Origin: Pusillimonas sp. DMV24BSW_D
GTDB taxonomy: Bacteria > Pseudomonadota > Gammaproteobacteria > Burkholderiales > Burkholderiaceae_B
Direction of reading: 5' to 3'
Length of the DNA stretch: 64,000 nucleotides
Assembly (NCBI RefSeq): GCF_011388195.1
Contig: NZ_CP049990.1
Span: forward strand, 1,302,001-1,366,000
The notes below the pieces were generated by a model that worked only from the letters and a program-made list of their open reading frames with translations, did not search any database and was not told the origin of the DNA. The position numbers were made by a program, and so were the translations under genes. Shown here in pieces: positions 1 through 8,982 of the stretch. The first letter of the stretch is position 1, and the number at the start of each line of letters is the position of its first letter.

Positions 1-1313
1 AGCATAGGCGCAGCGGTCACTGTCCAGGCATGCGCCGCCGCTTTAACGCGGTCCCATCCTTCCTCCATTTTTACCAGCATCATTTCAACCGAGATAATCG
101 CGTCGTCTACCAATAAACCCAGAGCCAGAATCAGGGCACCCAAGGTCACGCGATCCAGATTGATACGCATCATAAGCATGATCAAAAAGGTAATGCCCAG
201 CGTAACGGGCACGGCAATGCCGACGATAAGGCCTGCACGTAAGCCGATGGCGAGCATGCTGACGGCAACAACGACAGCCACAGCGATAAAAAATTTGATT
301 TGAAACAGATTCACTGCGCCGGCAATCGCGTCGGCCTGATTGGTTAACACATTCAGCGACATCCCGAGCGGTAAACGAGCACGTTCTTCTTCTATAAAAT
401 TTTCCAGCCGTTCACCCAGTTCCAGGCCGTTGGCGCCGCTTTCCATGACAACACCAATTAAAACAGCGTCTTGCCCTTTGGAACGAACCAGGTAACTGGG
501 CGGGTCTTCGTAGCCCCGGTGAACCGTGGCGATGTCGGCCAGACGAATCAGGCGCTCGCCAATACGTAATGGAACGTTCGCGAGTTCTTCCGGCTCAGAC
601 AGGTCGCTGTCCAGGCGCAAGTACAAACGCGGCCCCTCGGTTTCAATGCGCCCGGCCGGCACCAGCCGGTTATTCGCGTCGATGGCTTCGAAAATTGCCG
701 TGGGCGAGAGCCCCAGGTTATTCAAGCGTATCGGATCGAACTCGATGAACACACGTTCGCTGCGTTCGCCTAGTATCAGCGCTTTACGCACGCCCGGCAC
801 TTGGTGGATACGGTCGCGAATGTTTTCCGCGTCTCGTGTCACCAGGCGCATGGGCAGGCCTGGCGCAGTCACGGCAATCAGGTTGAAGTAAACGTCGGCA
901 AAGTCATCATTCACAATGGGGCCGATGACGCCTTCAGGCAGGCTGCCGGCCTCTTCCTGCATGCGTTTGCGCACTTCGTAAAACAGGTCCGGTACGATTT
1001 CTTTGGGTGTGTTGTCTTGAAATTCCACCAGCAGGTTGGCCTGCCCGGGGCGCACGGTGGTTTCAATTTCGTGCAGGTGGGGCACTTCCTGAATGCGTTT
1101 TTCCAGTCGGTTCGCCACCTGTTCTTGCATTTCCTGTGGCGTGGCGCCGGGCCAGTTGGCCGACACCACGAGCGCCCGGACCGTGAAGGGAGGGTCTTCG
1201 GCGCGGCCCAATGACAAAAAAGCATAGATGCCTGCAATAACCGCCAGAATGAGAAAAAACAGGGTAATGGCGCGTTCCTTAACCGCCAGCGCCGACAGGT
1301 TTGGAAAGCTCAT
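1..1313 (-). CDS. RND efflux transporter permease, N-terminal part (cut by window edge)
   Basis: About 437 N-terminal residues of an inner-membrane RND (AcrB/MdtB-type) proton/drug antiporter; the rest lies left of position 1. The first transmembrane helix follows the start (MSFPNLSALAVKER, then a hydrophobic run). A periplasmic porter domain comes next, with the family stretches 'GATPQEMQEQV' and 'VPGVRKALILGERSERV'. The helices near the edge include 'LALGLLVDDAIISVEMM', which carries the D-D pair of the proton relay in TM4. The ATG at 1311-1313 overlaps the TGA of the upstream adaptor by 4 bases, so the two are translationally coupled. The substrate cannot be read from sequence, and no outer-membrane factor gene is visible. 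Confidence 0.93.
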   Translation of the reverse strand, partial: MSFPNLSALAVKERAITLFFLILAVIAGIYAFLSLGRAEDPPFTVRALVVSANWPGATPQEMQEQVANRLEKRIQEVPHLHEIETTVRPGQANLLVEFQDNTPKEIVPDLFYEVRKRMQEEAGSLPEGVIGPIVNDDFADVYFNLIAVTAPGLPMRLVTRDAENIRDRIHQVPGVRKALILGERSERVFIEFDPIRLNNLGLSPTAIFEAIDANNRLVPAGRIETEGPRLYLRLDSDLSEPEELANVPLRIGERLIRLADIATVHRGYEDPPSYLVRSKGQDAVLIGVVMESGANGLELGERLENFIEEERARLPLGMSLNVLTNQADAIAGAVNLFQIKFFIAVAVVVAVSMLAIGLRAGLIVGIAVPVTLGITFLIMLMMRINLDRVTLGALILALGLLVDDAIISVEMMLVKMEEGWDRVKAAAHAWTVTAAPM

Positions 1314-2368
1314 TCGTCTTGCACCCGAACGGACATGTCGTTTTGCAGCAGGTGTGTGCCGACGGCAACAATCTGTTCGCCGCTTTCAAGCGACCCTTTT
1401 ACGTGGGCGGTTTCCGTTTCAATGCTGATGATGGAGACGGGTACCGGGTTGACTTTTCCATCTTGAATCCGCCACACGTGGGGGCCGTTACCCCGCTCGT
1501 TGATTGCGCCCAGCGGCACGACAAAAGACGTTTCATTTGATGGGGGGGCGCTAAATCGGGTACGCACCACACTGCCTAACTGCAGGTCAGAATTATTGCT
1601 ATCTTGTTCAACGAGGGCGTAGCGCGCACGTAGTGTGCGGCTTTGCGGGTCGACCGCGCCGGCGGTTTCCCGCAGCGATAACGCAAGCGATTGTTCGTTA
1701 AGCAGCAGCGCGCCCTTTTCAGGCGGTGTCGTGCTTTCGGGGAAATACACTTCGACTTCTCGCTTGCCGGCGTGGGCCAGGCGGGCCACGGTATAGCCCG
1801 ACGCCACGACTTGCCCTTCGTCTGCGCTGACTTCAATTAATACGCCGTTGGCTGGTGCATTGAGTTGCGCGTAATCCAACGCATTTTTTGCCTGACTCAG
1901 TTGTGTTTGCGCCACTTCGCGTCGCGCACGTGCTTCGCGCAGCATTAATTCCGCCTGCTCGGCCGCTTGTTTACTTACAGCGTTGTGTCGCAATAATTCC
2001 TGGTGTCGAGTCAGATCTGCCTGCGCAATTCGCAAGGCAGCGTTCGCGGCGGCTAAATCGGCCTGGGCACCCTGAACGCGTTCCTGAAAGTCGCGAGGGT
2101 CCAGCGCGAGCAAGGGTTGCCCCTGGGTAACGGTTTGCCCGGCATCTACGAAACGCTTGGCAATCCGGCCGGCTATTTGAAAAGCCAGGGGAGATTCGGT
2201 ACGCGCACGGACGATGCCGGACAAGCTGATTGACGATTGGTTGTCTGTTTCCAATACCCATGGCTTGACGATGGGCGCTTGCGATTGAGACGTGGAAGTG
2301 GCGGCGTTGTTGCATCCGGTAAGCAACAACGCTGCAGCCGTGGCGAAGCAAACAACAAATGCGCGCAT
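1310..2368 (-). CDS. RND efflux periplasmic adaptor lipoprotein (HlyD/MFP family)
   Basis: 352-residue membrane fusion protein that bridges the RND permease to an outer-membrane channel. The N-terminus is a lipoprotein signal with lipobox LTGC (Cys about residue 19), so the mature protein should be lipid-anchored. The order is typical: a lipoyl-like half ('GQTVTQGQPLLALDPRDF'), a coiled-coil hairpin (about residues 95-170, rich in Ala, Gln and Arg), a second lipoyl half ('NGVLIEVSADEGQVV'), then beta-barrel and membrane-proximal domains. It is the first gene of the pair and overlaps the permease start by 4 bases. Family assignment is firm; the drug specificity is unknown. Confidence 0.92.
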   Translation of the reverse strand: MRAFVVCFATAAALLLTGCNNAATSTSQSQAPIVKPWVLETDNQSSISLSGIVRARTESPLAFQIAGRIAKRFVDAGQTVTQGQPLLALDPRDFQERVQGAQADLAAANAALRIAQADLTRHQELLRHNAVSKQAAEQAELMLREARARREVAQTQLSQAKNALDYAQLNAPANGVLIEVSADEGQVVASGYTVARLAHAGKREVEVYFPESTTPPEKGALLLNEQSLALSLRETAGAVDPQSRTLRARYALVEQDSNNSDLQLGSVVRTRFSAPPSNETSFVVPLGAINERGNGPHVWRIQDGKVNPVPVSIISIETETAHVKGSLESGEQIVAVGTHLLQNDMSVRVQDE

Positions 2369-2411
2369 GGTACGTTCTCGTGATGATGATCAGCGAGATC
2401 GTACCGCATTC

Positions 2412-3392
2412 TTATGCCTGGGTTTTAGTCCCCGCCGTTTTATACAACGACAAGATAACCCCGCCGGCAAGAAGCGTTATTGTGACGCCCAACGAGACGG
2501 AGGGGGGGACCTTGCCGATTATGTTGACCAGGAACACCTTGCCGCCGATGAACACCAAAATCAAGGCCAGCGCGTATTTCAAATAATGGAAACGGTGAAT
2601 GATTGCGGCTAGGGCGAAATACAGTGCGCGCAGCCCCAGAATAGCGAAAATATTGCTGGTGTAAACAATAAATGGATCGGTCGTGATAGCGAAAATGGCT
2701 GGAATGGAGTCAACTGCGAATACGACGTCGGTGAATTCCACCAGAATCAGCGCCAAAAACAGGGGCGTGGCTTTTCGCATTACGCGACCCGATTGTGGGT
2801 CGGCTTCTTTCACCCAGAAAGCATTGCCGCGCAAACCGTCAGTGAACGGGATGTAACGCTTTAGAATTTTCAGCAACAGGTTTTTGGAAATGTCGGGGGT
2901 GTGGTCGACCATAAACCACATTTTGACGCCGGTAAACACCAGGAAAGCGCCGAATACGTAGAGTATCCATTCGAATTCGTGAATCAGGCCTGCGCCCACC
3001 CCAATCATGATGGCACGCAGTACGATCACGCCCATAATGCCCCAGAACAGAACGCGGTGTTGATATTTGCGTGGAATGGCGAAAAACGTGAAGATCAGCG
3101 CAATGACAAAAATATTGTCCATCGACAGGGATTTTTCGATAAGAAACCCGGTGTAGTAATGCATGCCGTCTTCAGGTCCGAAGAACCACCAAACCCAGCC
3201 GCCGAACATGACGGCAGCCAAAATGTAGCCGGCGGAAAGAAAAAGGCTCTCACGGATGCCGATTTCGCGTTCCTCTTTATGAAGCACGCCCAGGTCGAAT
3301 GCCAGCAATGCAATTACAACAACGAAAAAAACGACCCAGGTCCACGCCGGTACACCTGCGACGGTGAGAAACAGAAAATCAAATCCATTCAT
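2412..3392 (-). CDS. TerC/Alx family integral membrane protein
   Basis: 326 residues with about nine hydrophobic segments and the TerC family landmarks: an acidic 'LAFDLGVLHK' after the first helix, 'SLSMDNIFVIALIF', and later 'LVEFTDVVFAVDSIPAIFAIT', whose Asp/Glu residues are conserved in the family. Relatives (E. coli Alx, tellurite-resistance TerC) are linked to manganese export, pH response or metal loading of secreted proteins. It is divergent from the NhaR-like regulator at 3532 with 139 bp between them, which suggests shared control. I looked for a yybP-ykoY manganese riboswitch in that gap and could not see one. Exact substrate uncertain. Confidence 0.9.
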   Translation of the reverse strand: MNGFDFLFLTVAGVPAWTWVVFFVVVIALLAFDLGVLHKEEREIGIRESLFLSAGYILAAVMFGGWVWWFFGPEDGMHYYTGFLIEKSLSMDNIFVIALIFTFFAIPRKYQHRVLFWGIMGVIVLRAIMIGVGAGLIHEFEWILYVFGAFLVFTGVKMWFMVDHTPDISKNLLLKILKRYIPFTDGLRGNAFWVKEADPQSGRVMRKATPLFLALILVEFTDVVFAVDSIPAIFAITTDPFIVYTSNIFAILGLRALYFALAAIIHRFHYLKYALALILVFIGGKVFLVNIIGKVPPSVSLGVTITLLAGGVILSLYKTAGTKTQA

Positions 3393-3484
3393 GGCAATGC
3401 GATTCCGTATAAATGGTCAATGTTGGAACGACGCTATCATGCCTTTTCTTTTAATATATATAAATACTGAATAAACTGACTAAT

Positions 3485-3503
3485 ACTTCGAAAAAAACGA
3501 AGT
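3485..3503. promoter_or_regulatory. LysR-type operator (LTTR box) between terC and the LysR gene
   Basis: Perfect inverted repeat ACTTCG-(A)7-CGAAGT. Its core TTCG-N7-CGAA fits the T-N11-A LysR consensus exactly (positions 3487-3501). It lies about 30 bp upstream of the regulator ATG and in the divergent terC promoter region. It is the place expected for autoregulation and co-regulation of terC. Binding is inferred. Confidence 0.6.
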
Positions 3504-3531
3504 TTTGGCTTAGACGGCACAGGTCGTTCAA

Positions 3532-4431
3532 ATGAATTATCGCCATCTTTATTATTTTTGGATTGTGGGTAAGGAAGGGGGCTTTGCACGTGCGGCGAGT
3601 CGCCTGGGAATAGCGGTGCAGACCGTGTCTGCGCAAGTACGGGCGCTGGAAAAGGATTTGGGGCATGAATTGCTCAAGCCGGATGGTCGCGGTGTGGTTT
3701 TAACCGATGCCGGCCGGCGTGCGCTGATTCGTGCCGATGAAATCTTTCAGTTGGGTAAAGTACTGCAAGATGAGGTTGCACAGATAGCTTCGCGTCCGGT
3801 TATGCGCTTTTCCGTGGGTCTTTCTGACGGGTTGTCAAAGTTGGCGGCCCACACCTTGTTGCAACCCGTTTTGGAAGAAAGTGGCCTGCAGCTTTTATGC
3901 CATGAGGGAGAGTTGGAGGCGTTGCTGTCTGAGCTGGCCCAATATCGGCTTGATGTCGTGTTGGCCAGTCAGCCTGCGCCACCGAACCCTAATCTGCGCT
4001 TGTTGTCCGACCGGATTGCTTCCAGTGAGATTGATTGGTTTGGCCCCAGGAAATGGGTTGGTAAAGAGGCACAACAGGCATTCCCCGAGATTCTGGCCAC
4101 GCTTCCCGTTTTGTTGCCGACTCGGCACTCGATGTTGCGTTTGTCGCTGGATCGTTGGTTCGATGCATGCGCCATTAAACCCAACGTTGTGGGCGAGTTC
4201 GAAGACAGTGCTTTAATGGCCGTGTTTGGCTCGAAAGGAATGGGCGTATTTCCAACAAGCAGGTTGGGGGCGTCGGATTGGGATCTGTTACCCCGGCTAC
4301 GCCGTTTGGGGCAATGCACTGGCGTGCACGAGGATATTTATGCCATTCGCCACCGTCGCAGTGATGCACATCCTTTGCTTCAGCGCGTCATGCGTGTTTC
4401 CCAACTGGCTAGGGGCAAGGGTGGACTCTGA
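3532..4431 (+). CDS. LysR-family transcriptional regulator, NhaR-like
   Basis: 299 residues. The N-terminal winged HTH starts 'MNYRHLYYFWIVGKEGGFARAA' style, with the LysR helix-turn-helix through about residue 60 ('AVQTVSAQVRALEKDLG'). An effector-binding type 2 periplasmic-binding-like domain follows (about 90-295). The 'NYRHLYYFW' opening is typical of the NhaR subgroup, which in E. coli responds to Na+. Here the divergent neighbour is terC rather than nhaA, so the target may be ion- or pH-related membrane functions. The 3' end overlaps the convergent hydrolase gene by 52 bp. Confidence 0.9.
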   Translation: MNYRHLYYFWIVGKEGGFARAASRLGIAVQTVSAQVRALEKDLGHELLKPDGRGVVLTDAGRRALIRADEIFQLGKVLQDEVAQIASRPVMRFSVGLSDGLSKLAAHTLLQPVLEESGLQLLCHEGELEALLSELAQYRLDVVLASQPAPPNPNLRLLSDRIASSEIDWFGPRKWVGKEAQQAFPEILATLPVLLPTRHSMLRLSLDRWFDACAIKPNVVGEFEDSALMAVFGSKGMGVFPTSRLGASDWDLLPRLRRLGQCTGVHEDIYAIRHRRSDAHPLLQRVMRVSQLARGKGGL

Positions 4432-5423
4432 TGAATGATGCGGGTAAGAACGTTACCCAGTGCATCAACGCCGCGCTCTGAACGCCATCTTTCCGGCGGG
4501 GTGGTGCGCCATTGCCCGGTAACCGGGTCGCGCTGCGCGACTTTGAAGCGGAAGGAGTAATAGCCGGTGCCCAGGCCCATGCGTAAGTCAGTGGCAACAA
4601 GTTGGTTGTCAATTTCATCGTAACGCAACCAATCGCCACTGAACCAGCGTAAACCATCAAGCATTGGATTGTCCGTTAACGCGTGGGCGGGCTTGCTATT
4701 CAGCGGTAAACGAATTCGCTCCCCGGGCTTGTCGTCAAGAAAGCCCGTAATCACCTCATAGTAATGATCATCGGGGGTTTTTGCCATTACGCGCCAAAGC
4801 AGAATATTGAAGGGCGCGGGTGTTGAGAACATGTCGGTGATTTCAATGTTCGATTCTGCGAATTCGGCGCGCACGCGGGCTTCAGTGACGTTTTTGGCGA
4901 CCACTGACACTGCTAAATAAAGCGCGCAATAACCCAGAACCCAGCCATTGAAACGCTGCACACCGGGTCGTGCGCCCGCTGCAATGCCCGCAACAGCGGC
5001 AATCAGCAGGGGCAGCGTAAAGAAAGGGTCGATAATAAATATGCTGGACACACTGGTGGGGGTGGGGTGCCAGGGCCAGAACAGTTGGGTGCCGTAGCTG
5101 GTGAGCGCATCCAGAAGGACGTGCGTCATGAAGATTAACCAGAGGGTTAAAAACAGGCGTCCTTTGCTGTATTGATGCGTTGGCGGCCAAAGCCGGAACA
5201 GCCAGGTCAGCAATAAGGAAAACAGGGTAAGGACAAACACCGAATGGGAAAACCCACGGTGATAGATCATGTTGGCAATGGGATTGCCGTAATCAATAAT
5301 AACGTCGAGATCGGGCAGGGTGGCCAGAACGGCGCCGGTCACATAGGCTTTGCGACCGTGAAAGCGCCCCAGCATCACACCGGTAACACTTGCGCCTAGT
5401 ACCGCTTGCGTAACTGAGTCCAT
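4380..5423 (-). CDS. YdjM/YbcI-type membrane-bound metal-dependent hydrolase family protein
   Basis: 347 residues from the chosen start. The N-terminal half is a multi-helix membrane domain with the family's putative metal-ligand motifs: 'DSVTQAVLG' at the start, 'LPDLDVI', 'YHRGFSHS' and 'THVLLDALTSYGTQLFWPW'. Related proteins (YdjM, YfhO/YbcI group) are annotated as metal-dependent hydrolases; the substrate is unknown. The C-terminal half, after about residue 180, is soluble. I chose the ATG at 5423 because MDSVTQAVLG is where the family begins; an in-frame ATG at 5474 would add 17 poorly matching residues. Neither start has a strong ribosome-binding site. Convergent 52-bp overlap with the LysR gene. 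Confidence 0.83.
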   Translation of the reverse strand: MDSVTQAVLGASVTGVMLGRFHGRKAYVTGAVLATLPDLDVIIDYGNPIANMIYHRGFSHSVFVLTLFSLLLTWLFRLWPPTHQYSKGRLFLTLWLIFMTHVLLDALTSYGTQLFWPWHPTPTSVSSIFIIDPFFTLPLLIAAVAGIAAGARPGVQRFNGWVLGYCALYLAVSVVAKNVTEARVRAEFAESNIEITDMFSTPAPFNILLWRVMAKTPDDHYYEVITGFLDDKPGERIRLPLNSKPAHALTDNPMLDGLRWFSGDWLRYDEIDNQLVATDLRMGLGTGYYSFRFKVAQRDPVTGQWRTTPPERWRSERGVDALGNVLTRIIHQSPPLPLASWETRMTR

Positions 5424-5577
5424 GGGGAGTGTCGCGTTTTGAAGTCGCCTGATACTACCACAGGCGTCTTGCATTTGCGGTGCGTGGGGCTGCGTTTTTC
5501 CGGGTCGCCGGGCGCGTTAAAATGCACTTTTCATTCAACTTCTTGCCGCCCGTGCATGCGTCGGGGGCGCTAAAGGA

Positions 5578-6777
5578 ATGCTCTTGTTCAATGTACTGTC
5601 CGCCTATGCCGGCGACCCTATTTTGTCCATGCAACTGGCGTATCGCGATGACGCCCGCCCCGAGAAAACCAATTTAAGTATCGGTCTGTATTACGACGAT
5701 CAAGGGCGTATTCCTCGTTTAAGTTCGGTGCAGCAGGCACGGGAACGGGTGTTGCGTTCTACAGATCCCAGTATGTATTTGCCCATGAGCGGAAACCCCG
5801 CCTACTGCAAGGCGAGTCAGGTCCTGGTATTTGGGGCCGACGCCCCCGCATTGCATGAAGGTCGTATCGCTACCATTCAAACCGTCGGCGGTTCGGGTGC
5901 GTTGAAAGTAGGAGCCGACGTTCTTCGTAAATTTTTCCCGGGATCCCAGGCACGTATCAGCGACCCCAGTTGGGATAATCACCGTGCCATTCTGGAAGGG
6001 GCGGGGTTTGTGGTTGAAACCTATCCGTATTTCAATCGTGACACGCAACGCCTGGATTTCGATCGCATGCTGGCGGGTTTGAAAGCGTTGCCGCAAGAAA
6101 CGGTTGTATTGTTTCATCCTAGTTGCCATAACCCGACGGGCGCGGATTTAAGCCAGGCGCAGTGGGATCAGGTCGTCGATATTGTGGTGAGTCGCCGGTT
6201 AATTGCTTTTCTGGATATGGCATACCAGGGCTTTGGCGATGGCCTTGATGACGATGCTTATCTGGTTCGCGCGCTGGTTTGCGCGAATGCATCGTTCCTG
6301 GTGGCGAATTCGTATTCCAAAACGTTCTCACTTTACGGCGAGCGTTGCGGGTCGTTAAGCATGGTGTGCGCAAATGCCGATGAAGCGGGCCGTGCGCTTG
6401 GCCAGATGCAACAGGCGGTACGTCGTAATTACTCCAGCCCGCCGGCGTTTGGGGCAAGCCTGGTGGAAACCGTTTTGAACGATGCTGAACTGGCGGCGCT
6501 GTGGCGCAGCGAATTGGCGGAAATGCGCACGCGCATCCAAACCATGCGCTCACGGCTCTACGAGGGCTTGTGTGCGCAGCAACCGGGGGTTGACTGGGCG
6601 TTTCTAATGGCTCAGAAAGGCATGTTCGGTTATGCACCGGTTTTGGCGCAACACATGATGCGTTTAAGAAATGAGCATGCGGTTTATATCATTGAATCGG
6701 GCCGCATTTGTGTGGCGGGGTTGAATGACGCCAATGTAGATCGTGTGGCGTACGCTTTTGCTGCAGTGCTGAAATAG
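5578..6777 (+). CDS. tyrB: Aromatic amino acid aminotransferase (class I PLP enzyme)
   Basis: 399 residues, the usual length for AspC/TyrB enzymes, which transfer the amino group between aromatic (or acidic) amino acids and 2-oxoglutarate. Visible landmarks are 'NLSIGLYYDDQGRIP' near residue 32, the ring-stacking/phosphate region 'QTVGGSGALKVGAD', 'HPSCHNPTGADL', and 'NSYSKTFSLYGERCG' with the PLP Schiff-base Lys248. The C-terminal 'GRICVAGLN' matches the substrate-carboxylate arginine. The ATG sits directly after an AAGGA, while a GGGG about 11 bases upstream is the better-spaced ribosome site. AspC versus TyrB specificity is not settled by sequence alone. Confidence 0.88.
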   Translation: MLLFNVLSAYAGDPILSMQLAYRDDARPEKTNLSIGLYYDDQGRIPRLSSVQQARERVLRSTDPSMYLPMSGNPAYCKASQVLVFGADAPALHEGRIATIQTVGGSGALKVGADVLRKFFPGSQARISDPSWDNHRAILEGAGFVVETYPYFNRDTQRLDFDRMLAGLKALPQETVVLFHPSCHNPTGADLSQAQWDQVVDIVVSRRLIAFLDMAYQGFGDGLDDDAYLVRALVCANASFLVANSYSKTFSLYGERCGSLSMVCANADEAGRALGQMQQAVRRNYSSPPAFGASLVETVLNDAELAALWRSELAEMRTRIQTMRSRLYEGLCAQQPGVDWAFLMAQKGMFGYAPVLAQHMMRLRNEHAVYIIESGRICVAGLNDANVDRVAYAFAAVLK

Positions 6778-6779
6778 GG

Positions 6780-6808
6780 CGAAATTAAGCGAATTTCGTA
6801 TATTTTTT
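6780..6808 (+). terminator. Probable Rho-independent terminator after the aminotransferase gene
   Basis: A 7-bp A/T-rich stem CGAAATT / AATTTCG with a 5-base loop (6780-6798), followed by TATATTTTTT. It sits 3 bases after the aminotransferase stop. The stem is weak in GC, so efficiency may be modest. Confidence 0.5.
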
Positions 6809-6944
6809 GCCAACATGCTCATAAGTTATCCGGAATAACCCCTAAATTCAGCGAAGTGTCATCTCTTTGACTTGTTTTTGGGGTACGCTCTTGGTGCAGT
6901 ACAGAACTTTTGTGCTAACCGTAACTTTCAAGAGGTTATACAAG

Positions 6945-7103
6945 ATGTTGGTTAAACCGCGTACTCCCGCTCCATTCCGTCCTTTCAAGGCCAGTTCTCA
7001 GCTAGTGGTCAATCACGAGCGCGCCAAACAGGCGTCCGCCAAACGTATTATCAGCATTGGCAGCATTGGCAACGATCGTTACGGGAGAAAACGCGACAGC
7101 TGA
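6945..7103 (+). CDS. Small basic protein of unknown function (52 residues)
   Basis: An ATG preceded by AGAGG at 9-base spacing opens a 52-codon frame that is strongly basic (many Lys/Arg) and ends RYGRKRDS. It lies between two terminators (after the aminotransferase and at 7125), so it looks like its own transcription unit. I do not recognise the protein. No transmembrane segment or signal peptide is seen. The region could instead be a short non-coding transcript; the ribosome site and the terminator spacing favour a small gene. Confidence 0.5.
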   Translation: MLVKPRTPAPFRPFKASSQLVVNHERAKQASAKRIISIGSIGNDRYGRKRDS

Positions 7104-7124
7104 TTCACAGCGTTTCCAATATCG

Positions 7125-7153
7125 AAAAGCCAGGTCTCGAGCCTGGCTTTTTT
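7125..7153 (+). terminator. Strong Rho-independent terminator
   Basis: Perfect 10-bp inverted repeat AAAAGCCAGG / CCTGGCTTTT with an 8-base loop containing CTCGAG, running into a T6 tract. It lies 22 bases after the small ORF stop. It probably also works in the reverse direction because of the A-tract on the left. Confidence 0.85.
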
Positions 7154-7275
7154 GTGCGCCCAGTATGGGCGCACTCCTGTGGGTGCTATTTTTAGGGTGA
7201 TGGTTGGCGGCACGATAATTGGTATTGGGTAAAGCGTTAAAATTAAAGATTAAATTTATTTTTTGTTGAAAGTTT

Positions 7276-8295
7276 ATGTCTCAGATTCTGGTTGCGGCGC
7301 TTTACAAGTTTGTTCGTCTGGATGATTTCCAGGCCCTGCAGGCGCCTATTCAGCAGGTGTGTGAAAGCCACGGTGTGATGGGTACGTTACTGTTGGCCAA
7401 AGAGGGAATCAATGGCACCATTGCCGGTCCGGAAGCGGGTATTCGGGGCGTGCTCGACTATTTACGTTCTGATGCCCGCCTGGCTACCCTCACGCATAAA
7501 GAATCTTGGGCCGACACCATGCCGTTCTACCGGCTCAAGGTGAAACTGAAACGTGAAATTGTCACCATGGGTGTTCCGGATATCGATCCGGAAACCATGG
7601 CCGGCCAGTATGTTACGCCCGAGAAATGGAATGATCTGATTTCCGATCCAGATGTCGTTGTTGTCGACGTGCGTAACGATTACGAAGTGACCATTGGCAG
7701 TTTTCAAGGGGCGGTGAATCCCAAAACGGAAAGTTTTACCGAGTTTCCCGAGTGGGTGCAGGCGCAGTCTTCCGAAACAGGCCTTTTACGCAAAAAGAAA
7801 AAAGTGGCAATGTTCTGCACCGGCGGTATTCGCTGTGAAAAATCCACAGCCTATTTGCGTTCTCAGGGTTTTGACGAGGTTTATCATTTGGAAGGCGGCA
7901 TTCTGAAATACCTGGAAACGGTTCCGCCGGAAAAAAGTCTTTGGAAAGGTGAGTGTTTTGTGTTCGATGAACGTGTTTCGGTGGGCCATGGCTTAACGCC
8001 TGGTGAGTACGAATTGTGCCGTGCGTGTCGCCAACCTTTGGCGCCGGAAGATAAAACATCCGCTTATTTCGAGCCGGGAGTCAGTTGCCCGCATTGTCAC
8101 GACCAACATACGCCGGATCAAATTGCACGGTTCCGTGAGCGGCAAAAGCAAATTGAATTGGCGCGTAAACGTCGCGAACGCCATATTGGGGCGCCCATTG
8201 AGGAGCAAAAGGCGGCTAAACAGGCAATGAAAGAGAAGGCGCGACAAGCCGCGTTGGCCCGTCAGGCGCAGGTGGTGACTAAAAAACAGGCCTAA
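7276..8295 (+). CDS. trhO: tRNA uridine(34) hydroxylase TrhO (rhodanese-related YceA)
   Basis: 339 residues. TrhO uses O2 to hydroxylate U34 of tRNAs, the first step to cmo5U/mo5U. The N-terminal ferredoxin-like domain ('[14 protein letters not shown]') is followed by a rhodanese domain (about 115-225) with the active loop [10 protein letters not shown], catalytic Cys181. A C-terminal Cys-rich element (CRACRQP...CPHCH) follows, then a Lys/Gln/Ala-rich tail. A purine-poor leader (GAAAGTTT) precedes the ATG. The GST gene starts 5 bases after the stop, so the two are probably co-transcribed. Confidence 0.93.
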   Translation: MSQILVAALYKFVRLDDFQALQAPIQQVCESHGVMGTLLLAKEGINGTIAGPEAGIRGVLDYLRSDARLATLTHKESWADTMPFYRLKVKLKREIVTMGVPDIDPETMAGQYVTPEKWNDLISDPDVVVVDVRNDYEVTIGSFQGAVNPKTESFTEFPEWVQAQSSETGLLRKKKKVAMFCTGGIRCEKSTAYLRSQGFDEVYHLEGGILKYLETVPPEKSLWKGECFVFDERVSVGHGLTPGEYELCRACRQPLAPEDKTSAYFEPGVSCPHCHDQHTPDQIARFRERQKQIELARKRRERHIGAPIEEQKAAKQAMKEKARQAALARQAQVVTKKQA

Positions 8296-8300
8296 TTGTT

Positions 8301-8969
8301 GTGACTGATTTCTTACCTATTTTGTATTCGTTCCGGCGTTGTCCGTATGCCATGCGGGCACGTTTGGCAGTGGCGGCCAGCGGGTTGTCGTGTCAATTAC
8401 GCGAAGTGGTGTTACGCAACAAGCCGCAGCCGATGCTTGACGCTTCACCGAAAGGAACGGTACCGGTTCTTGTTTTGCCCGATAACGAAGTTGTTGACGA
8501 AAGCCTCGATATTATGTTGTGGGCGTTGCGTCAAAAAGATCCCGGCCAATGGCTTAGGCCTGAACGTGAAGATGTTGAAACAATGATGGCGTTAATTGCA
8601 TCGTGTGATCAGGTATTCAAGTATCACCTTGATCGCTACAAATATCCTCAGCGTTATGAAGATACCGAGTCTGCGCCGCATGGTCAGGCGGGGGTGGCCT
8701 GGCTGGGGCAACTTGAAACCCGTTTGCAGTCGTCGCCTTACTTATTTGGTGAAAGGCCGTGTTTGGCCGATACGGCCATTATGCCGTTTGTGCGTCAGTT
8801 CGCGCGTACCGACATGGGCTGGTTCAACGCTCAACCTTTAACACGCGTCAACACCTGGTTGAACGCGTGGCTTGAGTCGCCGTTGTTCATGCAAATTATG
8901 CATAAGTACAAGCCGTGGGAGGAAGGGGACCCGCCGGTAGTGTTTCCAGCTCCATCCGAGCCCTCCTAA
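8301..8969 (+). CDS. Glutathione S-transferase family protein
   Basis: 222 residues. A thioredoxin-fold N-terminal domain opens 'LYSFRRCPYAMRARLA'. The CPYA motif is typical of GrxB/omega-like bacterial GSTs that use Cys rather than Tyr or Ser. It continues with the cis-Pro glutathione-binding 'KGTVPVLVLPDNEVVDESLDI' region and a helical C-terminal domain. It probably catalyses glutathione-dependent reduction or dehalogenation/deglutathionylation; the substrate is unknown. The start is GTG, 5 bases after the trhO stop. The 3' end converges on fabI with a 13-bp gap. Confidence 0.87.
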   Translation: MTDFLPILYSFRRCPYAMRARLAVAASGLSCQLREVVLRNKPQPMLDASPKGTVPVLVLPDNEVVDESLDIMLWALRQKDPGQWLRPEREDVETMMALIASCDQVFKYHLDRYKYPQRYEDTESAPHGQAGVAWLGQLETRLQSSPYLFGERPCLADTAIMPFVRQFARTDMGWFNAQPLTRVNTWLNAWLESPLFMQIMHKYKPWEEGDPPVVFPAPSEPS

Positions 8970-8982
8970 AGCGAGTTGCTGT

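Noticed and set aside
2901-3470. 189-residue plus-strand frame antisense to terC
   Set aside because: Asn/His/Gln-rich shadow of membrane helices on the other strand.
3393-3531. yybP-ykoY manganese riboswitch upstream of terC
   Set aside because: I looked for the paired conserved loops in the 139-bp gap and did not find them; the only clear element is the LysR box.
6867-6872. TTGACT as -35 for the small ORF at 6945
   Set aside because: No acceptable -10 at 15-19 bp downstream.
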